Below are positions 46,955 to 54,247 of a DNA stretch of 64,000 nucleotides, piece by piece. The translations under genes and the position numbers were made by a program. This stretch comes from JAGLOK01 sp963676355. Lineage in GTDB: Bacteria; Bacillota; Clostridia; Christensenellales; UMGS416. Below the pieces are notes generated by a model. The model made no database searches, was not told the DNA's origin, and saw nothing but the letters and a program-made list of their open reading frames with translations. The stretch spans positions 3,472,001 through 3,536,000 of the forward strand of contig OY781093.1 in NCBI GenBank assembly GCA_963676355.1, given 5' to 3'. The first letter of the stretch is position 1. Every line of letters begins with the position of its first letter.

Positions 46955-47094
46955 ATTTTTATACTAATACCACTAAATAATATTTTATCAAACCGAAAAT
47001 CTGCGTCAATTTATAATTGCTCTCATTTTTATTAAATTGAAAAAACCAGTACAATTCTCCTTAATATTACCATTCTGAAAACATCTTGTCCATA

Positions 47095-47283
47095 AAAAAG
47101 CGACTTATTGCTTTAGAAAGAAATGATGACCTTAAATTTATCACTATAAGCGAAATTGACATAATATTCAGACTTATATCCAAATTTGCTGTTGTGTTCA
47201 GCTTTGTAGTTCAGATGCTTAACGGCTATAAAAACCACATGCTTTTAACATCTACTGTTATTGCGCTTTCTCTTAAAGGCTAA
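47095..47283 (+). pseudogene. Diverged fragment of the membrane protein gene 44917-45804
   Basis: The frame ERNDDLKFITISEIDIIFRL, then FAVVFSFVVQMLNGYKNHML, parallels GNRNDDVLFITINEVGMICAL, then LAVVFGFIVPVLDGYRNSIL in the intact gene. The match covers about 60 residues in the middle of that protein. No ribosome site or complete domain exists, so it is a relic. The surrounding gap (46955-47300) shows nothing else. Confidence 0.75.
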
Positions 47284-47300
47284 TTCCTATCAGATAATTG

Positions 47301-48056
47301 TTACGCAATTAAATCCCAAAGTATTTTTCCAAAAATCAAAACAAGTACAAAAAGAAGCATCGGCTTTATAAACCTGTCTCCTTTATTTATTGCCATATGC
47401 GAACCCGTAATACCGCCGGCTATTCCAAAAATCCCGGCAGGAAGTGCCAGCTGCCATAACACATGACCACCACTCCAAAAGGCTATAAGTGCTGCCACAT
47501 TGCTGGACAGGTTTACAACCTTTGCATTTCCCGAAGCCGTCGCCATGTCCTCGCCAAATATCATAGTGTATCCTATTATCAAAAATGTGCCCGTGCCCGG
47601 CCCTACAAGCCCGTCATACATGCCAACAAAAAAACCTAATGCACAGCATATTATGACCGTAAGCCATCTTTTAACTTCTCTTTTTTTCTGCTTTTTGTGA
47701 AAAAATATCCCCGCGGCGGCTATGGGCAGCCCACAAAGGATTATTATTTTAAGTGTTTGGGATGACACGTTTTGAGCAATGGTTGCACCAATATACGAAC
47801 CGGGAAGCGCAAAGGCACCTGCTGTTAACGCCTGAATGAGTATTATTTTATTGCTTTTAAAATATTTCCCAGCGGCAAATAAAGTGCCCATCGCAGCAGA
47901 CATCTTGTTTGAGCCTGCAGCCGTCTGTGCCGGAAGACCAAGTGCAAGATATGCAGGCAGTGATATAAGTCCTCCTCCGCCTGCCACAGAATCAACAAAA
48001 CTTGCAAAAAATATAAGCGGACATAGCGCAAGGTACATCCACCAAGAAATAATCAT
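47301..48056 (-). CDS. TSUP family transporter (TauE/SafE-like permease)
   Basis: A 251-residue membrane protein with about eight helices, starting MIISWWMYLALCPLIFFASFVDSVAGGGGLISLPAYL, the first of two TSUP repeats; the second begins near FFVGMYDGLVGPGTGTFLIIG. Members export sulfite, sulfoacetate or other organic anions. The substrate here is unknown. Its ribosome site GAGG overlaps the end of the LCP gene eight bases upstream, so both are co-transcribed. The last 110 bases are duplicated at 45967-46080. Confidence 0.92.
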   Translation of the reverse strand: MIISWWMYLALCPLIFFASFVDSVAGGGGLISLPAYLALGLPAQTAAGSNKMSAAMGTLFAAGKYFKSNKIILIQALTAGAFALPGSYIGATIAQNVSSQTLKIIILCGLPIAAAGIFFHKKQKKREVKRWLTVIICCALGFFVGMYDGLVGPGTGTFLIIGYTMIFGEDMATASGNAKVVNLSSNVAALIAFWSGGHVLWQLALPAGIFGIAGGITGSHMAINKGDRFIKPMLLFVLVLIFGKILWDLIA

Positions 48057-48064
48057 GCCCTACC

Positions 48065-49420
48065 TCAGCCCGTCATCCGTTCTTTTCCGGGATTTTCATT
48101 TATATACCAATTCACTTTAACTCCTGAGGCTGCAAAGATATTCTTTGCCATCGCCTGAAGCTCTTCTGTTTGCGTTTCAATAACAGTCCTGTCGCCTCCT
48201 TCAATAGCTCTTTGCACAGTATTCATCTTTCTTTTAAGCCACGCTCTGTTACCGGATGATATTTTAAAACCGGTGTCGCCATTTATTGCTCTGTTTATTA
48301 TATCAATGCTTCCTTCTGCCCGAATGATTGCCCATGTAAGATGAGCATATTTTTGCGATGCTTCAGGCATTGGATCAGGCGTGAATCCATAAACTTTTTC
48401 AATAAGCTCTATCCGCTCATCATCATCCAGCACATACATGCTCCAGTTAAATATCTGAAGGAAATGCCCTACAACCGTGTGCATTCCAATATTTTCGCTG
48501 TCAAGATTTTTACCGAAGATTGCAAGCGCGCAAAACTGATCAAAGCTCATGTTCGTGTGAACTTCGTCTTTTAAAGAGTTTATAATGTTTGGCACTTCCA
48601 GTATTAAATTTGATTCTTGGAGTTTTTTAAAAACAGCAAGCATAATCTTCTTTTGCCTGCCCACGCGGCCAATATCATTGTCGATGCCTTTTCTGGCGCG
48701 ACAATAATCCAGAACATCCTGTCCATCCATGTGCTGAAAGCCGGGCTTTATTATCCTGCCCTGCATTTTAACTGTCACATCTACGTCATAGTCAACACCG
48801 TCGATTGCATCCACTAAGGTTTTAACGGCAGTCATATTGACTCCCATATAGTAATCAATATTTATGCCGCCCATCACATTTTCAACGCTTTTAACCACAT
48901 AGTTAAAACCATCGCCATCCACTCCGCCTCCATGATAAAGCGAAGAATTCAGCTTATATATTCCCGGTGTGTTATAAATGGGGGCAAAGGTGTCGCGAGG
49001 CACAGATATCATGTTTACACTATTGTTGTCAAAATCAATCGCTAGAACTAACATCACATCTGCATAGTAGTTTTTATCCCAACTTTCACGCTCCGGCGCA
49101 TAGTCGGCTCCAATAATTAATATATTTACGATTCCGCTGTTTAAAGCCTCTTCATTTTGTTCAAATGCATTCGGATTTTTGGTTGGCTTTTCGGTAAGCA
49201 CAGGTACTGTTACATGCGATGATGGCACTTCGGTCGGTGTAGGCGTTGAAGTGGGCGCCGGAGTTTGAAAAAGCGCAATAGGATTTACTGCCACTTTATA
49301 TGTGACAAAAACACCCAGCGAAAAAGCCGCCGCAAGGCATAAAACAAACATCATGGCTTTCACCAATTTGTTTCTGAAAAATGCTTTTAGCAATGAAAAG
49401 AATGTATTCAACCTTACCAA
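48065..49420 (-). CDS. LytR-CpsA-Psr (LCP) family wall polymer ligase
   Basis: A 451-residue membrane protein. One N-terminal transmembrane segment (about residues 20-42) leads to a Thr/Pro spacer and an extracellular LCP domain. Catalytic features are intact: Asp121 in YYADVMLV, Arg142 and Asp143 in VPRDTF, CRARKG at 240-245 and GRVGRQ at 251-256. LCP proteins attach teichoic-acid-like or capsular polymers to peptidoglycan from lipid carriers. The start is TTG; 49420 and 49411 are both possible, with an AGGTGG site upstream. Together with TSUP it forms a two-gene operon divergent from gpsA. Confidence 0.93.
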   Translation of the reverse strand: MVRLNTFFSLLKAFFRNKLVKAMMFVLCLAAAFSLGVFVTYKVAVNPIALFQTPAPTSTPTPTEVPSSHVTVPVLTEKPTKNPNAFEQNEEALNSGIVNILIIGADYAPERESWDKNYYADVMLVLAIDFDNNSVNMISVPRDTFAPIYNTPGIYKLNSSLYHGGGVDGDGFNYVVKSVENVMGGINIDYYMGVNMTAVKTLVDAIDGVDYDVDVTVKMQGRIIKPGFQHMDGQDVLDYCRARKGIDNDIGRVGRQKKIMLAVFKKLQESNLILEVPNIINSLKDEVHTNMSFDQFCALAIFGKNLDSENIGMHTVVGHFLQIFNWSMYVLDDDERIELIEKVYGFTPDPMPEASQKYAHLTWAIIRAEGSIDIINRAINGDTGFKISSGNRAWLKRKMNTVQRAIEGGDRTVIETQTEELQAMAKNIFAASGVKVNWYINENPGKERMTG

Positions 49421-49469
49421 ACCACCTAACTTTTAATGTGCCATTATATTTTACAGTATATGTTATCCC

Positions 49470-49498
49470 TTTACAAGCAACGCATCCCCCTATATACT
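49470..49498 (+). promoter_or_regulatory. Promoter of gpsA
   Basis: TTTACA (49470-49475) and TATACT (49493-49498) are exactly 17 bases apart. The gpsA ATG begins at 49507, only 8 bases after the -10 element, so transcription would start at or next to the start codon. Confidence 0.75.
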
Positions 49499-49506
49499 TT
49501 TTAATT

Positions 49507-50460
49507 ATGAATATTACAGTGATAGGCTGTGGCCGCTGGGGCTGCTTTTTGGCGTGGTATCTGGATAGGCTTGAGCACAATGTAACCTTATACGGAAGAG
49601 AAGGCTCAAAGCGCCTGAACGAGCTTAAAGCCACACGCAAAAATAAATATATGCAAATAAGCAAGAGTATCAATCTATGCTCTGATTTATCCAAATGCGC
49701 AGAAAACGCGGATTATATACTCATTTCTATCAGCGCGCAAAACCTTCGCCAGTTGTCAAAAGAGCTGTCCCAATACAACCTAACGGATATGCCAGTTGTA
49801 TTGTGCATGAAAGGTTTAGAAGAGTCAACAGGCTCAAGGCTTACTGAAATTATCGAAGAATACACCGATGCGAAAGTTGCTGTGTGGGCAGGGCCGGGGC
49901 ACGTTGAAGACTTTGTAAGCGGAATCTCCAACTGCATGGTGATAGACTCAAAGCATGATGATTTAACCTATGAACTGGTCGAATCTTTTTCAAGCGATCT
50001 TATCCGCTTCTACTACGGTACAGACCTAGTGGGAACAGAAATTGGTGCTGCCGCCAAAAACGTTATAGGCATAGCCGCCGGCATGCTGGACGGACTAAAG
50101 CATTCCTCCCTTAAAGGCGCACTCATGTCACGTGGCACACGCGAAATATCGAGGCTTATAAAGGCTATGGGCGGAAACGAGCTTTCAGCTTATGGGCTTG
50201 CCCACCTTGGTGACTACAGCGCGACAGTTTTCTCAAAATACTCGCACAACAGAAAGTTCGGCGAAACTTTTGTTGCCCACAATAAATATGAAGACTTGGC
50301 CGAAGGTGTTCCTACATCAAGGGCGATGATGATACTCAGCAAAAAATACGGCGTTGAGCTTCCCATCTGCAACGCCGTATATCAGATTGTTCATGAAGGG
50401 CGCGATGCCGAGGAAATGCTCAGCGATTTATTCATGCGCTCCATTAAAAACGAATTTTAA
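49507..50460 (+). CDS. gpsA: Glycerol-3-phosphate dehydrogenase (NAD(P)+)
   Basis: Makes sn-glycerol 3-phosphate from dihydroxyacetone phosphate for phospholipid and teichoic acid synthesis. The NAD-binding ITVIGCGRWGCFLAWYL begins at residue 3 and the catalytic Lys is in GAAAKNVIGIAAGM. The 317-residue length fits when translation starts at 49507; the open frame extends further upstream (to 49381), but that part does not match the family. No ribosome site is visible before the ATG. Its end overlaps the convergent aldehyde dehydrogenase gene by four bases. Confidence 0.94.
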   Translation: MNITVIGCGRWGCFLAWYLDRLEHNVTLYGREGSKRLNELKATRKNKYMQISKSINLCSDLSKCAENADYILISISAQNLRQLSKELSQYNLTDMPVVLCMKGLEESTGSRLTEIIEEYTDAKVAVWAGPGHVEDFVSGISNCMVIDSKHDDLTYELVESFSSDLIRFYYGTDLVGTEIGAAAKNVIGIAAGMLDGLKHSSLKGALMSRGTREISRLIKAMGGNELSAYGLAHLGDYSATVFSKYSHNRKFGETFVAHNKYEDLAEGVPTSRAMMILSKKYGVELPICNAVYQIVHEGRDAEEMLSDLFMRSIKNEF

Positions 50461-51824
50461 AGTATCTTTTTAATAATCCCAAGTTTCTTTTCATATGGCG
50501 GGTAGCGAAGCGGATTGTCAATCAGCCTATCTCTTGTAACAACAGAACGCCTATGCGAGAAAGTTTCCAAGCTGTGCTTTCCGTGATATGCCCCGATTCC
50601 TGAATGCCCTTTGCCGCCAAACGGCAGATGATGGTTCACAAAGTGTAAAAGCGTATCGTTTATAACTGCATCGCCTGACGGTATCGCATTAAGATATCTA
50701 TTTACCATCTTGTTGTCATTTGAGAATATATAAAACGCAAGCGGTGTTTCCATTTGTTTTATTTTGCGTATCATGTCTTCCGTGTCTCTATAAGTGATTA
50801 TCGGAAGTATCGGTCCAAATATCTCGTCTTGCATAACTGCATCATTCCAGTCAACATTGTCGAGAACAGTTGGCGCGATATATCTTTCATCCGCATGTGA
50901 CTGTCCGCCGACTGCATGTTCACTTCCTTCTAAAAGAGATGCCACTTTCTCAAAGTGCCGCTCGTGTATGATGCGCGGAAAATCCGGGCTGTCCTTTGGC
51001 TCATCACCATAAAATTCGGTTATCGTTCGCTTCATGTTTTTAAGCAGCTCATCTTTTATACTCTCATGTGCCACCACAAAATCGGGCGCGATGCACGTTT
51101 GCCCTGCATTTGTAAACTTGCCCCAGCAGATGGACTTTGCAGCCATCCGAACATCAGCAGTCTCATCCACAATGGTCGGGCTTTTGCCCCCCAGCTCCAG
51201 CACTACAGGCGTCAGGTGCTCAGCCGCTGCATGCATGACAATCTTACCCACAGTCTTGCCACCTGTAAAAAAGATAAAATCAAATCTTTGAGCAAGAAGC
51301 GCTTGGTTTGCTTCTCTTCCACCTTCAATTACAGCGACATATTCCTCGCTATATATGCTTTCTATGATATTTTTCATCACGCGAACTGTGTTGGGCACAT
51401 ATCGCGATGGCTTTATAACCGCGGTGTTTCCTGCCGCGAGCGCACCAATTAGCGGCCCCAAAGTCAGCTGCACAGGATAATTCCACGGCGACATTATAAG
51501 CGTCTGCCCGAATGGCTCAAGCCGTATCCTGCCTGAAGCATGAAAAGACGCTAATACGCGAGGCACTCTTTTATCCTTTGTCCAACGCCTAAGCTTTTTT
51601 TCATATTGTGAAATGCCGCCCTTAATCAGCGCAATCTCGCTTGTATAGCTTTCAAACTCACTTTTGCAAAAGTCCGCTTTCAGCGCAACAAAAAGATCCG
51701 CCTCCTTTTGTGTGAGCGCATCTTTTAATTTTTTAAGCTGTGCAATTCTAAAATTTACATCAAGTGTTTTTCCAGTATCATAAAAATCTTTTTGTTTTTT
51801 AAGCAATGCTTTAATGTCTTTCAT
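50457..51824 (-). CDS. Aldehyde dehydrogenase (YwdH-like, NAD(P)-dependent)
   Basis: A 455-residue class 3-type aldehyde dehydrogenase. The catalytic Cys is in GKFTNAGQTCIAPDF, the general base Glu in LELGGKSP, and WNYPVQLTLGPLIGALAAGN is the cofactor-binding region. It is shorter than typical class 1 enzymes and has the C-terminal HHLPFGGKGHSGIGAYHG of the YwdH/AlkH group, which oxidises long-chain or aromatic aldehydes. An AGAGGAT ribosome site precedes the ATG. No partner alcohol dehydrogenase is adjacent. Confidence 0.94.
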   Translation of the reverse strand: MKDIKALLKKQKDFYDTGKTLDVNFRIAQLKKLKDALTQKEADLFVALKADFCKSEFESYTSEIALIKGGISQYEKKLRRWTKDKRVPRVLASFHASGRIRLEPFGQTLIMSPWNYPVQLTLGPLIGALAAGNTAVIKPSRYVPNTVRVMKNIIESIYSEEYVAVIEGGREANQALLAQRFDFIFFTGGKTVGKIVMHAAAEHLTPVVLELGGKSPTIVDETADVRMAAKSICWGKFTNAGQTCIAPDFVVAHESIKDELLKNMKRTITEFYGDEPKDSPDFPRIIHERHFEKVASLLEGSEHAVGGQSHADERYIAPTVLDNVDWNDAVMQDEIFGPILPIITYRDTEDMIRKIKQMETPLAFYIFSNDNKMVNRYLNAIPSGDAVINDTLLHFVNHHLPFGGKGHSGIGAYHGKHSLETFSHRRSVVTRDRLIDNPLRYPPYEKKLGIIKKIL

Positions 51825-51983
51825 AGATATCCTCTTTATAAGATTTTAATACATTTTAGTATATTATGAATTGCAGTGCGTGTAAACTGAATGAGCATTT
51901 GTTTTTTTACTCATCACCCCAGCATATACCATCCGCCTTGCACACACTGCCAATTAAAATGTATAATACGTATGAGGTGCACT

Positions 51984-52610
51984 ATGCTAAAGATATCAGA
52001 TAAATTTGAGTTCGCAAAGAAAATGAGCCCTGAACACATAGAGATGATGAACAAGGCTACAATATATAAAACAATTGAAAAGGGCACTATAATCTCCGGT
52101 GACGGCAGAAGATGCAACGGAATACCATTTGTCCTCTCAGGAATGCTAAGGCTTTTTAGAATATCCGAAAACGGGCGCGAAATGACGCTTTATTCCATAA
52201 AACCAGGGCAAGTGTGCATCATGGCGGCAATCTGTGTCATGGGACACTTGGACTATGATTTTACAGTGGAGGCCGAAAGTGATTCCGATCTTGCCGTAGT
52301 TTCCCCCGACAGATTCAGAAAGCTTATTGATGCGTCTGAACCTTTCAAAGAATACATATTTCAGATGATGGCAAACAGATTGCTTGATTCGATAAATAAG
52401 ATCGAGTCGGTAAACTTTGTAAGCATCGAGCAGCGCATAAAGTCATATCTTCAACAACATACAGGCGAGGACGGCACTCTTAAAGTAACTCATGAGCAAA
52501 TTGCTATAGAGCTTGGAAGCTCAAGGGAAGTTATAAGCCGAAATCTTAAAAAACTGGCCGAAGAAGGCGAAATTATCCAGATGCGTGGGAAAATAAAGCT
52601 TTTAAAATAG
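51984..52610 (+). CDS. Crp/Fnr family transcriptional regulator
   Basis: A 208-residue protein with an N-terminal cyclic-nucleotide-binding-type beta barrel (GIPFVLSGMLRLFRISENGREMTLYSIKPGQVCIM) and a C-terminal winged HTH (VTHEQIAIELGSSREVISRNLKKLAEEGEI). Cysteines occur in the barrel (RCNG, CIMAAICVMG) but not in the spacing of an Fnr iron-sulfur site. The start at 51984 has a GAGGTG site; the frame is open further upstream but unsupported. The thioredoxin-rhodanese-ferredoxin operon follows and is a likely target. Confidence 0.92.
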   Translation: MLKISDKFEFAKKMSPEHIEMMNKATIYKTIEKGTIISGDGRRCNGIPFVLSGMLRLFRISENGREMTLYSIKPGQVCIMAAICVMGHLDYDFTVEAESDSDLAVVSPDRFRKLIDASEPFKEYIFQMMANRLLDSINKIESVNFVSIEQRIKSYLQQHTGEDGTLKVTHEQIAIELGSSREVISRNLKKLAEEGEIIQMRGKIKLLK

Positions 52611-52758
52611 GGATTTATTTTTTGACAAGCTTTATTCCAAGAGTCCAAAATAAATTTTCTTATTGTAACTTTGTCACTGAACTAGTCTTTTTATTTTGTT
52701 ATTCTACAGATACAAAATAAACTTCATGCTTAAATAAATGCTGGAAAGGAAGATAATC

Positions 52759-53082
52759 ATGGCAAAAGATATTACACTTCAAAACTTCGAACAGGAAGTA
52801 TTAAACTCAGACAAACCTGTACTCCTCGACTTCTGGGCAGAATGGTGCGGCCCGTGCCGTATGCTCACCCCTATTCTTGAAAAACTTCACGGAGAAATCG
52901 GCGACGATGCAGTCATAGGCAAAGTAAATGTGGATGTTGAGCGAGAGCTCGCACAGAAATTCGGCGTAATGAGCATCCCTTCAGTCTTTGTAATGAAGGA
53001 TGGCAAAGTGGTGGATTCGGCAGTCGGCGTGCGCCAACCAGCACATTATAAATCAATGATAGATAAAGCGAGCAACGCTTAA
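52759..53082 (+). CDS. trxA: Thioredoxin
   Basis: A 107-residue thioredoxin with the active site WCGPCR (Cys30 and Cys33), the cis-proline loop SIPSVFVMKDG and the buried Asp in LLDFWAEW. It reduces disulfides in the cytoplasm. An AAGGAAG ribosome site lies before the ATG at 52759. Its stop and the next start share one base (TAATG), so the rhodanese gene is translated in a coupled way. Confidence 0.95.
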   Translation: MAKDITLQNFEQEVLNSDKPVLLDFWAEWCGPCRMLTPILEKLHGEIGDDAVIGKVNVDVERELAQKFGVMSIPSVFVMKDGKVVDSAVGVRQPAHYKSMIDKASNA

Positions 53083-53519
53083 TGAAAAAACGCATCATTG
53101 TATCGACTCTTGCCTCATTAGCTGCAGTGCTTATGATATTTACATCTTGCGCGCCACAGGATAAAGCAAACGATGTTTCTGAGGATTCAGACACAAGCGA
53201 GCAAGAAAAAGTCGAAATAATCAACGATACTCCAGAAGAGTTTGAAGCGGCAATGGAGGGCGAATACCTTCTGTTGGACGTGAGAACTCAAGGTGAATAC
53301 GATGCAGGACACATCTATGATCCAACTCTTATTCCAGTCGATGAATTGGGATCTCGCATAAGCGAAATTGAGGACTATAAGGACAAGCCTGTGCTTGTAT
53401 ATTGCAGAAGCGGAAACCGCAGCACAACAGCTTCAAACATACTGATTTCAAACGGGTTTACCCAAGTTCACAATCTTCTGGGAGGAATAGGCGCATGGAA
53501 TGCCTATAAAGGTGAATAG
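53082..53519 (+). CDS. Rhodanese-domain lipoprotein
   Basis: A 145-residue extracytoplasmic protein. The signal peptide ends in the lipobox IFTSC with lipid Cys23, followed by an acidic linker. The rhodanese domain (about 45-143) has the catalytic Cys108 in YCRSGNRS, a six-residue active-site loop typical of sulfurtransferases, and LLDVRTQGEYDAGHI near residue 65. It would carry a persulfide on the outer face of the membrane. It is the second gene in the trxA operon. Confidence 0.93.
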   Translation: MKKRIIVSTLASLAAVLMIFTSCAPQDKANDVSEDSDTSEQEKVEIINDTPEEFEAAMEGEYLLLDVRTQGEYDAGHIYDPTLIPVDELGSRISEIEDYKDKPVLVYCRSGNRSTTASNILISNGFTQVHNLLGGIGAWNAYKGE

Positions 53520-53521
53520 CT

Positions 53522-53704
53522 ATGAGTATAAACGTACTAACTCACAGATGTCCGCAAAACCATCCATGTCCTTCGGTTATGGTATGCCCAGTAGGAGCAC
53601 TCACCCAAGAAGGCTATGACGCTCCCATAGTTGACAACGATATATGCATTGACTGCGGGAAATGCACAAGTTTCTGCCCGATGGGCGCACTTGCACTCGA
53701 ATGA
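53522..53704 (+). CDS. Small ferredoxin, 4Fe-4S
   Basis: A 60-residue protein. The C-terminal half has CIDCGKCTSFCP (Cys42, 45, 48, 52), a standard [4Fe-4S] motif. The N-terminal half has Cys10, Cys16 and Cys22 with wide spacing (HRCPQNHPCPSVMVCPVGAL), which is not the usual CxxCxxCxxxCP, so the second cluster, if any, is unusual. It begins two bases after the rhodanese stop, and its likely job is to hand electrons within this sulfur-linked operon. Confidence 0.92.
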   Translation: MSINVLTHRCPQNHPCPSVMVCPVGALTQEGYDAPIVDNDICIDCGKCTSFCPMGALALE

Positions 53705-53727
53705 GGCAAGCAGCCTGCGATATATTT

Positions 53728-53755
53728 AAACCCGATTCGTTGGAATCGGGTTTTT
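53728..53755. terminator. Terminator after the trxA operon
   Basis: AAACCCGATTC-GTTG-GAATCGGGTTTTT is a perfect 11-bp stem with a T-tract on the plus strand; it could also end the minus-strand GNAT gene, whose stop is four bases away. Confidence 0.9.
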
Positions 53756-53758
53756 GAT

Positions 53759-54241
53759 TTATTCTTTTTGTATTTGAAGCTTCATATCCCCTTTAGTATC
53801 TGTAAAACCGAATTTCTCATAAATCGGTCTTCCCGCATCCGTTGCATTAAGCAATATTTGAGTGCATCCTCTGCATTTTGCTTCATCTATCATTTTTGAA
53901 AATAAAGTATTTGCAATACCTCTTTTTCTGTATTCCAGCTTAGTGTACATATTCTGAATGTATGCAACCTTTCCATTTGGGCATGACTTGTTAGGCGGCA
54001 CTGTATAAAAGCATATCCCACTTGTTCCGATGATTTTATCTCCATCTTCAGCAAGCCATGCAACAAAGCTTCCATCGGCTATCGCATCCCTGAAATATTC
54101 TTTGCAGGCAATATCTATCCCATTGATTGTGTGCGCATCCAACCCCGCATTTACCTCGTCTAAAAACTCGCATCTTATTTCAGCGAGTGCATCAGCATCG
54201 TCTACCGTTGCCTTAACAAAAATTATTTCTCTTTTATTCAA
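53759..54241 (-). CDS. GNAT family N-acetyltransferase
   Basis: A 160-residue GNAT domain with NMYTKLEYRKRGIANTLFSKMIDEAK (about 95-120) as acetyl-CoA loop and YEKFGFTDTKGDMKL at the end. The start codon is TTG at 54241. A ribosome site (AAAGGAA) lies inside the last codons of pyk, with a rather long spacing. It is the last gene of the pyk string. The substrate is unknown. Confidence 0.87.
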   Translation of the reverse strand: MNKREIIFVKATVDDADALAEIRCEFLDEVNAGLDAHTINGIDIACKEYFRDAIADGSFVAWLAEDGDKIIGTSGICFYTVPPNKSCPNGKVAYIQNMYTKLEYRKRGIANTLFSKMIDEAKCRGCTQILLNATDAGRPIYEKFGFTDTKGDMKLQIQKE

Positions 54242-54247
54242 TATTTA

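Noticed and set aside
50955..51452. A 165-codon plus-strand frame opposite the aldehyde dehydrogenase
   Set aside because: No ribosome site or domain, and the dehydrogenase frame has full motif support.
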